64,000 bases of DNA from Trichoplax adhaerens. Lineage: Eukaryota; Placozoa; Uniplacotomia; Trichoplacea; Trichoplacidae. The translations under genes were made by a program, and so were the position numbers. Positions 14,421 through 28,561 of this stretch are shown here, piece after piece. Each line of letters starts with the position of its first letter. The stretch's first letter is position 1. Below the pieces are notes generated by a model that saw only the letters and a list, made by a program, of their open reading frames with translations, made no database searches and was not told the origin of the DNA. Where the stretch lies: contig NW_002060944.1 in NCBI RefSeq assembly GCF_000150275.1, positions 1,807,306 through 1,871,305 of the forward strand. The letters run 5' to 3'.

Positions 14421-16945
14421 TATTATGCAATACTCTAATTTTAAATTGTAATTAATATTGATACAGTATAGTACATACATATTGTATACTGTATACAGTA
14501 CATAGGGGTGGGTATACTATAATAAATAATTACTGTATACGCGGTGCAGACTAGTGCGACTGCAGTACAGTGGTACAGGTGTATCATGGCGAAAGTATGC
14601 TGCTGTGCTGTAACATCAGGAAAGATCGAAATTGCTGCAATACTTCCTTCACGATACTTACGATCTAAATGAATAAACTTAAGTAGAATAACGTTCTATC
14701 TAGACTTGCTGAACTAGCCAAGCACTATGAACAAAGTATTACAGTATTGTTCACTGTTCAGCACTCACACTCCGATAGATACTGTAAAACATAGAAAAAC
14801 TAAACTAAAATCGTACAGGTAACCTACGATTCTTTTTTAATAAGAAGGCAATTCAGTAACTCGTATGACTCATTGTTTAATAACTTTAAATTGAGCGAAA
14901 ATAGAGGGTGGCCTTTTTTATTATAAAGTAAATTTACATTCGTTATTAATTTGACTAACTCCATTCAAAGGTACATTTTGAAAGTACTGTAGTAACGATA
15001 TTCATTGCACGTCTATTCATATTACAACTTACAAGTTCGTAAAAATAAGGATGATAGAACTTTTCTCTGTAGACAGGAGTACCTGCATTCGTTACGTTTG
15101 AATGATTATAATTGATAAAGATAGATTTCTTGATAAGGAATGGCAATATTTTATCCTATTGGCATGTATTTAACGACTTATACAGACTTACCATGTGCGC
15201 TTAGATTGTATAGTTTTGTGTACTGTAGTATTCGAGTTAATTAACTACAAACGTACTCATGGCAGGCATGACTAGAAAAATAAAAATTTTATTTTCTGAT
15301 ATAAATACTGCAAGATTGTTTCAGACAACCACGCCTTGTTTCGATCGCTTACTACTGATCTTCATTAACTAAGTTGAGTGCATTTAGATAATATCAATGT
15401 TAAACACCTGGCGAAATTATTAAAATCAGCTTATAAATGCTAATTGCCCAAACGGTTCTTACTAGAGTAACAATTGGTGATTTCGTAAGATACATGCCAG
15501 TAAATTGCTACTTTATTTGAAGGGTTAATATTTTTTCTGGCTGATACAAGTAACTTAATAGCTGATGATGTGTCTGTTGTTATATGATACTTATTTTTAT
15601 TTTAATAAATCATGCTTTCCCAGAGCTATACTGAGCCAGATCGTTAATGTAATACAGTATGAACACGTAGTGCCTCATCCCTAGTCTGCTATTTTTTAGT
15701 TATGTACATTTCTTTAATTAATTAAGCAAAACGTGCTGTATACAATAGAACTGTAAAGTGTAGATGAACATCCAAATATTCGTATCAGAATGTGACTCGT
15801 ATGCTGTGCCCTTTACAAAGCATGCAGTAGTTTTATCATGGCAAGTTGGCGTACGTCCTAATCTTACGTCTTAATTTTATTAAGACGTAAAATATAGGAC
15901 TAAATCGAAACAACGATGATTCATGATCACTCGTGTTTATCGTCTTTTTTTGTACAGTATTGTATTATTAACATTGTTGTATTTACCTTCAAAGAACTAT
16001 TATTCGCTAATTATGTCCTATCCATGTAATATAGATCGATTTTACTTTAGATTTGAAAACTCTTTCTCACATAATCTTTCCAAAAATTCTTCATATACAG
16101 TAATGTACGTATATCGTAACATTGAATCCATGGCTAGAGAGTCTGTAATGGAGATAACGGACTTACTAATGGGAAATTTGATTGTACAGTATTAGTTCTT
16201 CCTACGGATCGTCTACTGATTTTACTATTGGTGTTTACTTTAGTATTCTAAAGTAGTTATTATCAACCATGCTCAATAAGAGCTAAGATCTTATAATGAT
16301 CATTTTAAAATTCATTCGTACGTTTAACGCTAACTTAAAGTAACTTTCAATAATATGCATAATGCAAGTTTTTAAAGAAGTGCACAGAATGATAGAGCAG
16401 TACTGTACTGTAGGCTACTATCTAGCATTCTGCGAATTTATAATCATAAATTAATCATTACCATCTAAATTAATATTTAGATTTAGATCAACGTTTGCGC
16501 GATAGACAACCACATAATAACTTGGTTGAACATGGAATAATACCTCGTAAGTACTAGTAGTCTTTAAACTAAACTTGATAAGAGAGATTAATTTTCGGCT
16601 TGATTTCTCAAGTTTTTGTCCTGTTTTCCCTTGTAATCTTGACATTCCACCTACTTAAAATAGTTTGAACCAAAATGGTCTAAATACTGGATGATACAAC
16701 AGAGATCGAAAAATTTTGTATAACTTTTTAACTTTATTGTATATTTCCTACAATCTGTAAGCTCGCGGAACCAGCGGATCAGTATTTGTAGCTGCTAGGA
16801 AGTTACAGCTAATGAAAGTATGGTTCTTTTCCTTAATCTTTACTGATTTTCTATTGTTATAACTTTATTATGCGAAAAGAATATCTGATCTCTTCTTACA
16901 TACATACTGATTCCTACGGTATAATTTTTAATCGTGGATTCTTAG
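14421..16945. other. Upstream region or introns of the MRTF-like gene
   Basis: No exon identified with confidence. A first RPEL motif would be expected here but was not found. It contains a hairpin at 15864-15890. Confidence 0.4.
15864..15890. repeat. Hairpin, 11-bp perfect arms, 5-base loop
   Basis: TTACGTCTTAA, TTTTA, TTAAGACGTAA. The stem is AT-rich. Context is the presumed 5' intron region of the MRTF-like gene; function unknown. Confidence 0.55.
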
Positions 16946-19477
16946 ACAAAAGATACTTTGAATAGGAGGATTAGCAACAGACCACAGAAGAAAGACTTAA
17001 TGCAGAGAAACATATTAGAATGTACGTTCAATGTCTATTTCGGTTAAATAATGAATTTTTAACAGGTATTACTGTCATATCCTGATAGTATTACCGTATC
17101 ATTGCAAATTGCAGTATGTGATACCTTCGTTAATTTTGGATCTCGTAGCCATCTCGTAATCTTCTAGACCTTAATCTATTATGCTTCAAGAAATATATTT
17201 TGGTGATTATATGTGTATTTATGTAAATATATTCATTTTTATTAGCCGGTAGGATTGATCCAACGTTACAAGCTAACAGTAAAAAATTAAAAAGGTTACA
17301 AATAGTCAATGAACTGAAAAGCTTCATCAGAAACCGACCAACACCTGATAAACTTATCGAGGACAATATCTTACAACCTGAATTTTTAAACAACTTGCAT
17401 ATCAATTCATGCCCTGACTCCCAATCAAACAAATTACAGAACATTGGACGTGACGAAAATTTCGATACCTCAGAATCTTTTCGATCATCACCATTTTCCG
17501 ACTTTTCTGAAATCGAACAAAATCCTGTTAACAATCCTCACGATAGACTGATTGTAACTCCAGATGTGCCATATCCAGAATCAGATTTAAATGAGAATAG
17601 TAATACACAGTTGTCTACAGGTCCATCTGAACATGGCTGTGTTGGTATTGATAGATCTGTGATGTCTAATTTAAGAAACCAAATTTCGACTATCAATGTA
17701 GGAAATATCCCCTCCTCTAATTCACAGTATGTTGGTATTGGTGAATCTCCTCCATCTCAGCAATCCTTAAGCATATCCTCCTTTGATAGCACTTATTCTA
17801 CAATGGATCATCGTCACCATAATGACAGTAACGTTATTTTGTGCCAACGGCCAAGATCATTTTCTAATCGCGATGATCTTTCTAATCCTATAATCACCTC
17901 TAACGCTAATTATTACGTAAGACACTCCCCAAATAACGCTGAAACTGTAACTTTATCGAATCAGTCAATACATAATCCATCTAAGGCTACTAATGTAACT
18001 CTTGACAGTATCAATCAATTTTCTGAATTTTCTCAATGCCACACTAACGCTCATGTCAACAACAGATCCAATACATTAGTCTCTAGAGCCTCGTCAGGTG
18101 ATCTACATACGCGTAAAATAACTCACACTCAAGAAAATGGCCAGATGAATCACACGTCTCGATCAAGAGGCAAAAAAGGCCAAAAGAAAAATCAGAAAGA
18201 GTTAAAATATCACTTTGCGCAAGGTACACTAATTAAAGATCATCAAGCAAAAATTATATTTACAAATGAAAAGCCAAAGTTAAAAAAGGCACAATCTTGC
18301 TCTAGTATTAAGACACAAGCGCCAGTTGAAATCTCACTTCAATCTTCAGCAATTTTATCTCCTAATTGGCATAACAATGTTACTCAAAGAATTGCAGAAC
18401 TAAAAACGTCTGTAGGAGTAGCTGGTAATTCTCTTTCATAAATATAAAATATCTATTTTCCGCAAGATTGTATTATTTTGCTACCACTATTTTAACCTCA
18501 TTAATGATTACGACAGATGGAACAGATATCAATTTATTGCAAGTTGCAAAGCAAAGCCATAATCAACACGGTAAGAGATTCCTATTTTTATTTTTTGCGC
18601 TTGCGAAATGTATTATACATTCAGCTTAGTTGCATTAGTATGGAAATAAGACAGCCTTTGCTTCCAACTAGGAAATTCATCCAAGCTTCATGAAATAATT
18701 AATACCTCAGCTGGTGATAATTCACAACCATCGCCTTTAGATCGATCCGAGGTGTTACCTTTATTTTTCAAGAATACATTGTCTGATAACTATCTGAATC
18801 AATTACATCGAGATACAATTGTGCAGCCAAATCTTGAGGGTAATACTCATATTAATAACGGTACTTAGAATCGTCCCCCCCCCCCCGTAGTTCTATATCA
18901 TAAGTGCACCTTGCTTTATATTTGCGGAAATACTACCGTATTCACTTTACTTCGGAATTAATCACGCATATTAAATTATAGTTATAACCTAAACGATTCA
19001 TGTTGCTTTGATTGCATTTAGGAAGTTTCAATTACAATGAAAATGTACCTAAAGACGTAATTGCTGCTCGGGAGTTTCACTCAAATCAGGATTCAATTCA
19101 AGTTGACTTTAATGCAGAAAATAATCAGTGTTCTACAACGAATGCAGCATCTTTTACTTTATCTAATGACGAAATTTATGATAATGAGGTAATTCACCTA
19201 TCGTATATATAAATAAAAGTTAACCGGTTATTAATATAGTAAGAAGATTTCATAGTATGCAATAACTTAGAATGGATAAACTTTTACCTCTCAACCAGGC
19301 GGAATTTGATTTAGAAACTATAACCGACGGCATAAGCTGCGACTTTCAAAGAGGTAACGATAAGAGTTATACATATTCGATGTATTTCATCTTTCTGAAG
19401 TTATCTTATCTCGCTTATCTATTTTGTTAGAGTCTTATAGAGACGATTTGCACGAACTGATGCATGAATTAAACTGA
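16946..19477 (+). CDS. MRTF: Myocardin-related (MRTF-like) RPEL protein, 5' incomplete
   Basis: MRTFs bind G-actin through RPEL motifs and coactivate SRF. Exons 16946-17021, 17246-18424, 18517-18570, 18672-18839, 19022-19188, 19299-19353 and 19431-19477 join in phase to 581 residues plus TGA. The first exon encodes an RPEL motif (RRISNRPQKKDLMQRNILE). The second encodes another (SFIRNRPTPDKLIEDNIL), preceded by PTLQANSKKLKR. The linker and spacing match RPEL2-RPEL3 of MRTF (SLQAKQLKLKR; RPGPMELVEKNIL). A basic stretch followed by ELKYH (about 18165-18220) resembles the MRTF basic region that docks SRF. The rest is Ser/Asn-rich. I saw no SAP domain in the joined product, unlike fly or vertebrate MRTF, and upstream exons including RPEL1 are missing. 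A PHACTR-type RPEL protein is the alternative but fits less well. Converges on the MFS gene. Confidence 0.72.
18875..18886 (+). repeat. C12 homopolymer
   Basis: A run of twelve C in the MRTF-like intron 18840-19021. It stands out in AT-rich DNA. Its length is liable to polymerase slippage and sequencing error. Confidence 0.6.
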
Positions 19478-21542
19478 TAACTTGGAACTTTTCAACTCAG
19501 TATGGCATTATCTTGGTTAGAGCGTATTAAGGCCACGAATAATTTGCCTAACCACTGTATCTCGAAAAAGTGAATTCAAGGATAAAGATTTCGTTGTATA
19601 TTTATGAAAATAATTTTATGTTCTTTTTACCTTTGGTATTAATGAAATACCGAAATTCTACCCAGTGTAATACATATAAAATCAAATATACATAGATGTA
19701 TATTATATAATATTGCCTAATCAATTTTCTGAGATCGTATTGATTCATGGGAAGCCAACAAATGTTTACACGCTTTCGGTATATGATCTGGACGCGTAAT
19801 TTTATACTGTTTCTAATATTAATGTAACGCTCTACTTCGCTCTGGTAAGCATAAGGATGTTTACTTTAATATCTATTATTAATTTAGAAATGATTGAGGC
19901 ATTTAATAGCCGACTCTATGATGGATTTCGTATGACTCGTCACTCTAACATAAAACACTATATTTTAGCCGTAAGTAACTTTTACGGGTACTTCAACTTA
20001 CAATACAAAAAATAGTAGATGGTTTCGGTGAATTTCATTTCTATTACACTAACTTTAGTTGAAAAGATGTGTAATAATGTAGCGACAATTGATGCGTTCC
20101 CGGAATTTGTTGTTTGTTTTAACTGTAAATGCTAATTTATGGTATTATGGACGGAAGAAGCAACTCATGATACCTACAAATAGAAATTGCTGCGGTATAA
20201 AATACCATTCGTACTACACTTAATACAAATTATTAACTTAGTCAATAATTGCACCGTGATGACGTTATTGATGTTGAATGTATGAGCATGATAAGAAACT
20301 TAGCCAGTTTTACTAACAGTTCGTAAATATGGATAGGCCTTATGATTCCTAAGGTCAATTCAGATTAGATCACTTGGTTACTGTGAACAAAGCATTTCTA
20401 AACAATTAGCTATTACAGAAAATGCTGTTTTATGCATTGCTCTTCTATTCTTGACTAAAGGTGTATATATATATTACAGTACAAGCTCTTTTCCATGATG
20501 CCTTTACTAAACTGTATCATGTGTAACATCATATTATATCTATTCTGCTGCTCTGAGCTGAAGATCATGAAAATTATTATTTAAGTTCAAATAGCACTCA
20601 CTCATTGATAACAGTTTGCCTTCTATTACGGTTAGGTCCAAATTTTAGCGTGCTAAATTTAAATATGATCTGTGACTGATCATGCAATCTTGGATGATAA
20701 TTACCGTACAACAAAATATATCCAACGTAAAGTCACTGGAAATAGTCGTTAGACATACTAACTTTTCTCGCTATTGATAGTGTGGTTACTGTATAAGGAA
20801 ACAACATTAACATCGGTATAAAATCATATATTCTTAACACGTAATACCGATCAGGCATGATCTTCAACTGTGAGACATTGCAAAGTCATTACATAATTTA
20901 TTAATCTTAAATTATCAAAGATCTCGTTTAATAGCGAATCAAACAGTTTTGCATCGTTTGAAGGCAATCCCTAAGAACTGTCCCGGATATTACAGTATTA
21001 ATGCTGTTTGCCCATAGCTTTTAGATTAAAACTTACTTTAAAGTTTAATTTAATAGTGCTTATATACCGCGAAAAGATATGCTACCAATATCATTTCGGT
21101 AATTCATAGTACTGTACTGATTCGAATTTTTATCGATCATTTAGTAGCTTACTGGTTTCTGTTCTATATTTATAATTCTATAGGTATCTCGCCTTTATGA
21201 TCAAGTTTAGGCAGGGTTACATAAAAGTTGCTCAAGTAAGACATCAGTAACCCTTTAAAAATAATTATAATTGCATGATAACGTGAAGAATAGAATTATT
21301 TACAGTTATTAATATAATAAACCATCAACCAATCAAAATTGCTGCAATCCAAACATTACAGTCTTGTAAATAAAATTTGGATATAGAAAATCTTATCTCT
21401 CAGTATTACAGTAATACTGAACACATACACAATATCTTGCAATCATCGATCTTCTGAAAAGGTTTTCGCATTGTAAAGTAACCCAGAATGACATCGTTAT
21501 CAAGTGTGATGCACCGTAACAATATTTATAACATTGGGTGTT
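19478..21542. other. Convergent intergenic MRTF-like/MFS
   Basis: 3' flanks of two genes. No gene seen. A perfect inverted repeat lies at 21400-21420 (TCAGTATTAC, A, GTAATACTGA), about 120 bases beyond the MFS stop. Confidence 0.5.
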
Positions 21543-24500
21543 TCAAGCTATGGCTTGATTTCCGTTTATCTCATCCACGCTATCTGTACCGTCAGGACCT
21601 AATGATCATAATTATTATTAGAAGTACGTAGATAAAATATTAGAATTACACTAGTAAAAACGTTCACTATTTCTAAAGACATAAGCAATACAAATTTATA
21701 AATTAATACACCTACCTTTAATTAAAGGTTCTTCATCTTCAGCATTTATTACAGTGGTCATACGTATGCTTTGCTTAGTTTTGTAGGTCAAATAGGTAAT
21801 AAAAAATAACCCAGAGCTGAGCAGATAGAGCCCTGGAAATAGTAGTATCAGAGCCGTCCTCAAACTTGTGCTTGTAGCAATAGGGGGAATCAGTAAGGGC
21901 ATTAGTCCACCTACACAAAACATATCTGTACATTAGTGCCTACACGAGTTGAAACGAGATCATACGGACAAAAGAATATCATTCTTTTACTATTTTATGC
22001 CAAAAGAAAACTCATTCTTAATTTTATGCTACTCTTTACATTATTATTCGGAGAAATGACTAAAAACTACTTACCAATATTAGTAATGATGAAAAGGTAA
22101 ATGGCTACTGCTACCGTACGAATATTACTTGGCACCACCTCAACTATAACTGCTAGGGTAACGCCAATCCACATTTCACCAATAATATTACTAGGTATAA
22201 GGGCAATAAAAGCCCAGGGAGGCGGTAAAAGTAGAGTTAAGAGAGCGAATGGTGAAGCTACAGCCTAAAACACAAAAGTGAGAAGGCTGTCATCGAATTC
22301 TTGACAAACAAAAATTTATCACCTCGAGATACATTATATCAATTGAAGATTTGTTTGACGTTATCCATTAAAGCTACCTGGCTCATAATTAGAACCCACA
22401 GACGTGCGCTAAGTCCCCGAGAACCGACCAACCGATCAGAAATGAATCCACCAAAAAATGCTCCTGCAGAACCACCAATTAAAGGAATCCAAGTTAGAAA
22501 GTCTGCGACTACAACACGCGGGTAGTACTTGTTGAAATATGGCTTCGTATTGTATGCCCATACATATCCCCCAGCATTTCTAACTGAGCCAGCAAGGATG
22601 AGCATCAGCAGCGTTCGATCTGCGAACGGTTGTAATGCTACAAACAAATAACCGCATGTATAAGTATTAACGCAATATCTGAAATCTGGTAAGAGATATT
22701 CTACTCCACTTAAACTTAAATAAAACATTAATACACGCCTAGTCTCAGCCTTTCCCACGTAAATCTTGGGCTGTCGCTAATTTCGTTTCGCCTAGCCGGC
22801 TCTTTGACGGTAAATATAAGCAATAAGAATATCAAAACACCAGGGATAGAGGCCAGCCAGTAAACCCATCTCCATCCTTGATTTATGATATTTGCTCTAA
22901 CAACAAAATCGCCCAATGCATATGATATACCGTAGCCAGTATAAATCCCCCAGTTATAAATACCAATGGCAGAAGCACGTAAATTCTATTGAGTTAATTG
23001 AAAACAGGAGTTGTTACAAATTAATATACCTGTATACACTGCATGCGTATTTAATACGGTAAAAAAGAATTCACTAGTCACATATAATATTATAAGGTTC
23101 AGTTATTACGACTTAATAGTTCCGCCTTACAGATTAATACAAACTACAGTATACTCCCTTACCACAGGAAAATAATCGGCAATTAGGCTTGTAGCGAATG
23201 GTGTACAGCCTGCTTCACTATAGGATCATGACAAGATCAAAATGTAAGTATAATAATACTTCCAACATAGAAAGAATATCATCTTACTTACCCGATTCCT
23301 ACACCGAATCTTAATAAAAGAAGTTGCCAATAATGTTTCGAAAATCCTGTTAGGAAGGTCATCACACTCCAAAAAAGTAAACAAATCGCCAATAGGTTTC
23401 GCCGGCTAGTTACATCAGCCGCAATTCCAAGAGGAATTCCAGAAATAGTGTAAATTACTTTGAAACAAGAGATAGCGTCTCATCATTATTTCAATAATCT
23501 TTATAACTCAAAATTAGCTACAACTAGATAAAACTTTAAATTGTAACAGACTTAATAAAGTAGCCATCTACTTCCTCTGCTTAAGAATTTTTAGTCATTG
23601 AAGAACTAAAATCTTCAAGTCACTACAGCGGTAAATTGTCCTACTGTATATTACATCCTGTGTCATCACCGTAACGGTTTCTAAGTATCTCGATAGGTAA
23701 CGCTATAAATTGATTTTATCACTAATCTACTTGCATAACCTTTACTGTAATTGCACGATGCGATAGCTGCTATATCTTTGTATTATACTAGCGCAGTGTT
23801 CAAGCGTATGCAATGAAAATGTATTATGCCTAGTTTCTGGGTAATGATGACAACGGGCTTAAACAAGGGATCAAGTCCATGATTTTAGTGTATTTTTCAT
23901 TAGCAGACTAAATGTGAATCATTAATCTGCTTAATTTTACCTTGAGCTTGGCTATCTGTAACTTCGTTTGATGCGCTTGATATACTTGCTACTTTACTAC
24001 AGCGTTTTACAACAAGTACAGTATACTATCGATCTCACATTATTGCAGTACACAGTAATATTTCATTTATGTATATTATATTATTAAGATAAGGAAGTCA
24101 TAGATCTATCTAATACGGTTTAATCACTCGTTTGTCACCGTTTCGTTCTGATATTGAAATGTGTAACTGTATAGCCGATTCCTTGCGATGGAGTCAAACT
24201 TTACATAATCGACATAGTACATTTTATCTAGCGACTAAATTGGTGCCGTGCAGTGCCATAAATTTGATAATGTAATATGCCAATCCGAAATAACTGCAGG
24301 GCTAACTAGTGTGTTGCAGTTAGCGTTAATTACAGTAAATTCTTGTGCATTACCTATAAAAACTGGTCCAGCTAGGAGTTGATACAATTCTCCTTGTCCG
24401 TTAAAGTCGTATTTGCAAACGCGGTAACCACTAGGGGAGATAATTTCATGACATCTACTCGGAATCGATTCCCGATCCATAGATGTTTCATCATATTTCA

Positions 24501-24853
24501 TTATTCATAACAAATATCATATTTTTAACATTAATTTAAATCTTCTTGTATTATATGATTATAAATACTGTATAAACCGCAAGTAACTAACAGTCAAGAG
24601 AAACTTACATCGCTTCTGCTTCTGCAACAGGGAGCGTTCTGTTAATTGTACACGACGTGTTTCCAACTTCTGCGATACTATACGACATATTCAATAAGCA
24701 GTCTTTATCTCCCCAATGCATATCCTGTGCAATATACATTGACGTTACACCGATCGCATAGCGATCTAATTGATTAAGAAGGTACGTCAAAAGGAGCACG
24801 ACCAAAACATACACTGGATACCATCCAATACCGCGTAGTAAAGATATCGACAT
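21543..24853 (-). CDS. Major facilitator superfamily transporter, 496 aa
   Basis: Twelve-helix-type membrane transporter of the sugar/organic-anion permease branch, distantly Spinster-like; substrate unknown. Nine exons, 5' to 3': 24853-24609, 24430-24354, 23457-23292, 23217-23163, 22985-22739, 22637-22378, 22264-22075, 21910-21716 and 21598-21543, summing to 1491 nt in frame. TM1 carries LLNQLDRYAIGV. Then come YQLLAGPVFIVIYTISGIPL, an MFS loop 2-3 (GIAADVTSRRN), GEAGCTPFATSLIADYF on TM4, WRWVYWLASIPGVL on TM6, LILAGSVRNAGGYVWAYNTK on TM7, and GGFISDRLVGSRG, the repeated MFS motif between TM8 and TM9. The tail ends in DEEPLIKG and an acidic stretch; LI after acidic residues could be a lysosomal sorting signal. 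The intron after 22739 fits the frame only with a GC donor. Start chosen as the first ATG, just before TM1. Confidence 0.87.
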
Positions 24854-25104
24854 TTTATTTCTTTTTCATTAAAGTGTTCCAATGATATACTGTATAATTT
24901 TTATTTTTAAACGGTTTACTGACTTTACTTTATACCTTGTATCAAAACGTACGGTTAAAAGCTAATTGATTCAGTGATCATTAAAAACGTAATCCAGTTA
25001 GAAGCTGACCTTAAATGAGGATCAGCTTTAATAAAAATTCACCCGATAAAGTGTTTTCCTGAACCTTTTTATCACTAAAAATGTAAAATAAATAAATTAC
25101 ATTA

Positions 25105-25575
25105 CCGTACTGTACTGTACAAGACAATGAAATTTTCATATCGGAGTACAGTACAGTACAGTACTGTACTGTACAGTACTTAGTCCGCTGCTGGATTTGA
25201 AGCACATACAGTACTGTACAGTACTGTAACTAATGAAGTTTTTTATTGAATCATTTCGCGTACTGTACTGTACAGTACATACTGTAGAGTTAAGGAAGAT
25301 ACTCCAAAAACTAATGGCGTAAAGTACAGTGTACAGTACAGTACTGTACAGTACTTTTCCATCTAAAAATCCGAAAGAATTAGTAAATACTACAGTACAG
25401 TACTGTACAGTACTGCAAACAGTGCACAGTATACGGTACAGCACAGTACTGTACTGTACAGTACATTATAACTACAGTATGAATACTGTACTGTACTGTA
25501 CTGTACAGTACTGTATGCCTTAACTATTCTTGAGTAGATAGTTGAATACTGTACTGTACTGTACTGTACAGTATA
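25105..25575. repeat. GTACW array cluster upstream of the MFS gene
   Basis: Six or more blocks of GTACA/GTACT units, among them those near 25146-25180, 25208-25228, 25325-25354, 25393-25415, 25444-25465, 25495-25516 and 25549-25575. The first begins about 250 bases upstream of the MFS start. Long artefactual ORFs on both strands here are rich in Tyr, Ser, Thr, Val, Leu and Cys because of the 5-base period. A smaller block lies at 25861-25888. Confidence 0.9.
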
Positions 25576-25590
25576 CAAAAAATTCAGCCC

Positions 25591-28561
25591 GCTAGCTCAC
25601 ATGTTGGTGTAAATACGGTATTTTTGCATTAGTTTAAGTCCTAGTTTTTCCTTTTTCTTTATCTAAAGAGAAAATAAACATGCTGAGCATGTACAGTATA
25701 ACAGTATATTAAAAAAAGATATTTCTAAAGAGACGGAAGTCCTTGCTAAAAAGGTGCTACCGTTTACTGAGCCCACTAAATACCAATGAACTCGACATAA
25801 AGTTCTACTCAAGAAATACCAATCAGTGTCATGATCATTGTTGGTGCAGAAATATCACTCACAGTACGGTACAGTACTGTACTGTAATTCTAGGAATCAC
25901 CTTCCATTTGCACCTGCTAGCTCGTAACAATGCTCACCATGACAATAATTGAATGTTTTATTTATTTATTCATTGACAAACTACGTAAATGTGACCAATC
26001 CCATTGTTAATCCTAAATTCGGATATTGCCATCACTGCACAGTACTGCACAGTGTACATACACAATTGTGCACATAGTGTATTTTTAAAAGAGCATATCA
26101 TTATAAAACAGGCTTGTCCAGCATTTATTACAGGAGACTATAATTCATTCAATCAAATTGTTAATATGCTGTAATTGTGTAGAATAGTATGATCGATAAA
26201 ATATTGTAAATTAAGTACGGTACCATATAGTACAGTATATGGCAAACAAAGACAAAGAAATTTATACCAAGGCATGAACGTAAACGTAGACGAAGCATCG
26301 TGTAACTCGACAATTTTTTTACCCTCTTAGGCCCTCTCTATATACTTTGAACAAAGTTACCGTATCCGTTTCATATTCCACTTATTCATGAGATTCGAAT
26401 ATATGATCTATTAATATACCGTAGGCCATGCAGTATCCTGTTAATATGCAACGCTTATAAAATATGGCATTTGATCTATACTGGAGTAACGTCACGGCAT
26501 GTACGAAATCCGTGCCGCCTTTACCTAATAAACTGGACCCTTGACTCTCTGGTTAACTAAAATTATACACGTCTATGTTATTAAAATTCGTTCTACAGAG
26601 GTACAGTACTATAGTGTAATGATAATAACTGCCTATTTAATTGTATATACGCGTATGAGGGCTGATATTAATTAATAGATGCTTTATCCTTACATTCAAA
26701 TGAGGCATGTAACTTCTAATACAGAAATTTTCTTACTTTAGGATTAAACTTCTAAAGACAATCAACTAGAATATGATAAAAGCAGTAACATTGGAATCAA
26801 TCCTAGCTGAGGCTTTAACTAAAAGTCTACTTATAGTTATCCGACGTGAAATGGATCTGGCTATAAATTAAAATTACAAACCACAGTTTTACTTAAAACG
26901 CTTACCGCAAAAACGTGACTTTCGGTTAAATAGTATCCACCAATAATTAATTGCATCACTGCATTGTTTATTAAAACAGTATCAGTGCTTAAGATATAGT
27001 TTCAAAACTAAAGCAATTTACAATGATATAAACTCGTCATCAATCTGACACAGATTTTACATTCTAGGCTGTTATAGTAATATTTTCAGTATTTCATAAA
27101 TTTTATGCAATATCATACAAGTATCTTTCCTGTATTTCTGAAATGGTATTGGATACAACAGCAGCAATAGCTGCGGTGATTATTTTATACGCTATGCTTA
27201 TCTCCGATGTTCTTATTGATGGTCTGAGAATATTATCAACGAAATCATTGAATTCTAGCCGTAAAAGAAGGATTTACACAAGGTCAATTCCAAGCAGGCG
27301 CTAATATTATTACCTAAAGTGGAGATACAAGCCTAAATTTAGATATTTTTAATTAATTTTTATCGCCGAATTCACTCTATCAAAGAATTTAGATGGATTT
27401 GCACAGTAGCATATGACATCAGTACACTAAGTAATACAGTATGATGTTGTCTCTTTCTCATTCCTGAATCAACCTTCATATATGCATGTACAACTTAGGT
27501 ATTCATAAAGTCAACGACATCACTCCATAAAAACTCGATAATCTTAGATTCTAAAATATCTCCAATTTAAGATAGCATTTGACTCTTCTAAAGTAATTAA
27601 TCCTAGATGATGTCGATCAGTGACGTTATCAAAACTGGCAATTTCTAAGTTGCATGATGACATAATCTCGTAAAATTTGCTATGATATTAACGAATTATT
27701 TCGCTTTTTCCTATTCTTAGGCGTTTTAAGAGGCGGCCGGTAATAATTATGCAACCAAAACCGAAATCCGAATCTTTATTAGCTAAACTATGCGGCAGAA
27801 AGTGCTATCAGCATGAATCGATGAGGCAAAGATCATCCAACAAAAGGCATTATGTTAGATTCGGCACGGCCGTTTAAAAGTACTTAAAATGTGTTCGAAT
27901 AATTGCGCAAAATATTGACGTAATAACGATAACATAAACAAATTTTTAAACAAGCATAGTACATAAAATTTGTATAGAATCACGATTTTTATCAATTTTA
28001 TAAAAATTTTATAAGATCTAATTAGTTGAAAAATGGGCTGCGATGGTGATCTACTCTTATGGATATATACGTACCAATTATAATATCCTTAGATCTTCAT
28101 CAACCTGGACTGCTCAGGAATAATTAATTTTTTTCACCGTCAAGTAGTGCTTGGATCTGTGAGAGTAAAGGTGTTGATACTTATCATTGAATATCTTACG
28201 TGAAATCAAGGTTTTCCATCTCGGTCTCACTACAAAATGTACAGTTATATGCTAACAAAAAGGAAGAAATTACGAAAAGCCAAACTTTCATTTCATAAAA
28301 CTGTATTAATAGCATCCATAACCGTAATTTGCTGTTCAATGTCCTGTGTCATCATGTTTGTATCTTGTTCGAAGTATTACACTTTTGTATGTAATGAATT
28401 TCTATTTATGTTTATGTTGTAGTTCATGTTATAATACGAATGCAATATCGTTAACTTTATACAGCGCTTTCGTTAATATAACCAATATAGGAGTAGGTTA
28501 TAATGTTAATCAACAATAAAGGAAAGTGCAAATGAACTACGTAAGTCATTAAATTTAAAGA
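25591..28561. other. Intergenic, about 3 kb, no gene recognised
   Basis: Lies between the 5' flank of the MFS gene and the 3' end of RABGEF1. Only short ORFs without family resemblance or exon-like borders were seen. Confidence 0.5.

Noticed and set aside
25105-25578. Overlapping ORFs on both strands made of Tyr/Ser/Thr/Val/Leu/Cys repeats (also at 32431-32761, 2663-2869, 13693-13893, 54734-54934)
   Set aside because: They are by-products of the GTACW 5-base period, open in several frames and strands at once, with no start context or family similarity.
25743-25952. ORF with several Cys and His residues
   Set aside because: No known zinc-finger spacing, interrupted by a GTACW block, no exon borders.
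28237-28422. ORF with a hydrophobic stretch, plus strand
   Set aside because: Short, no homology, no splice or promoter context; lies in a 3-kb non-coding interval.
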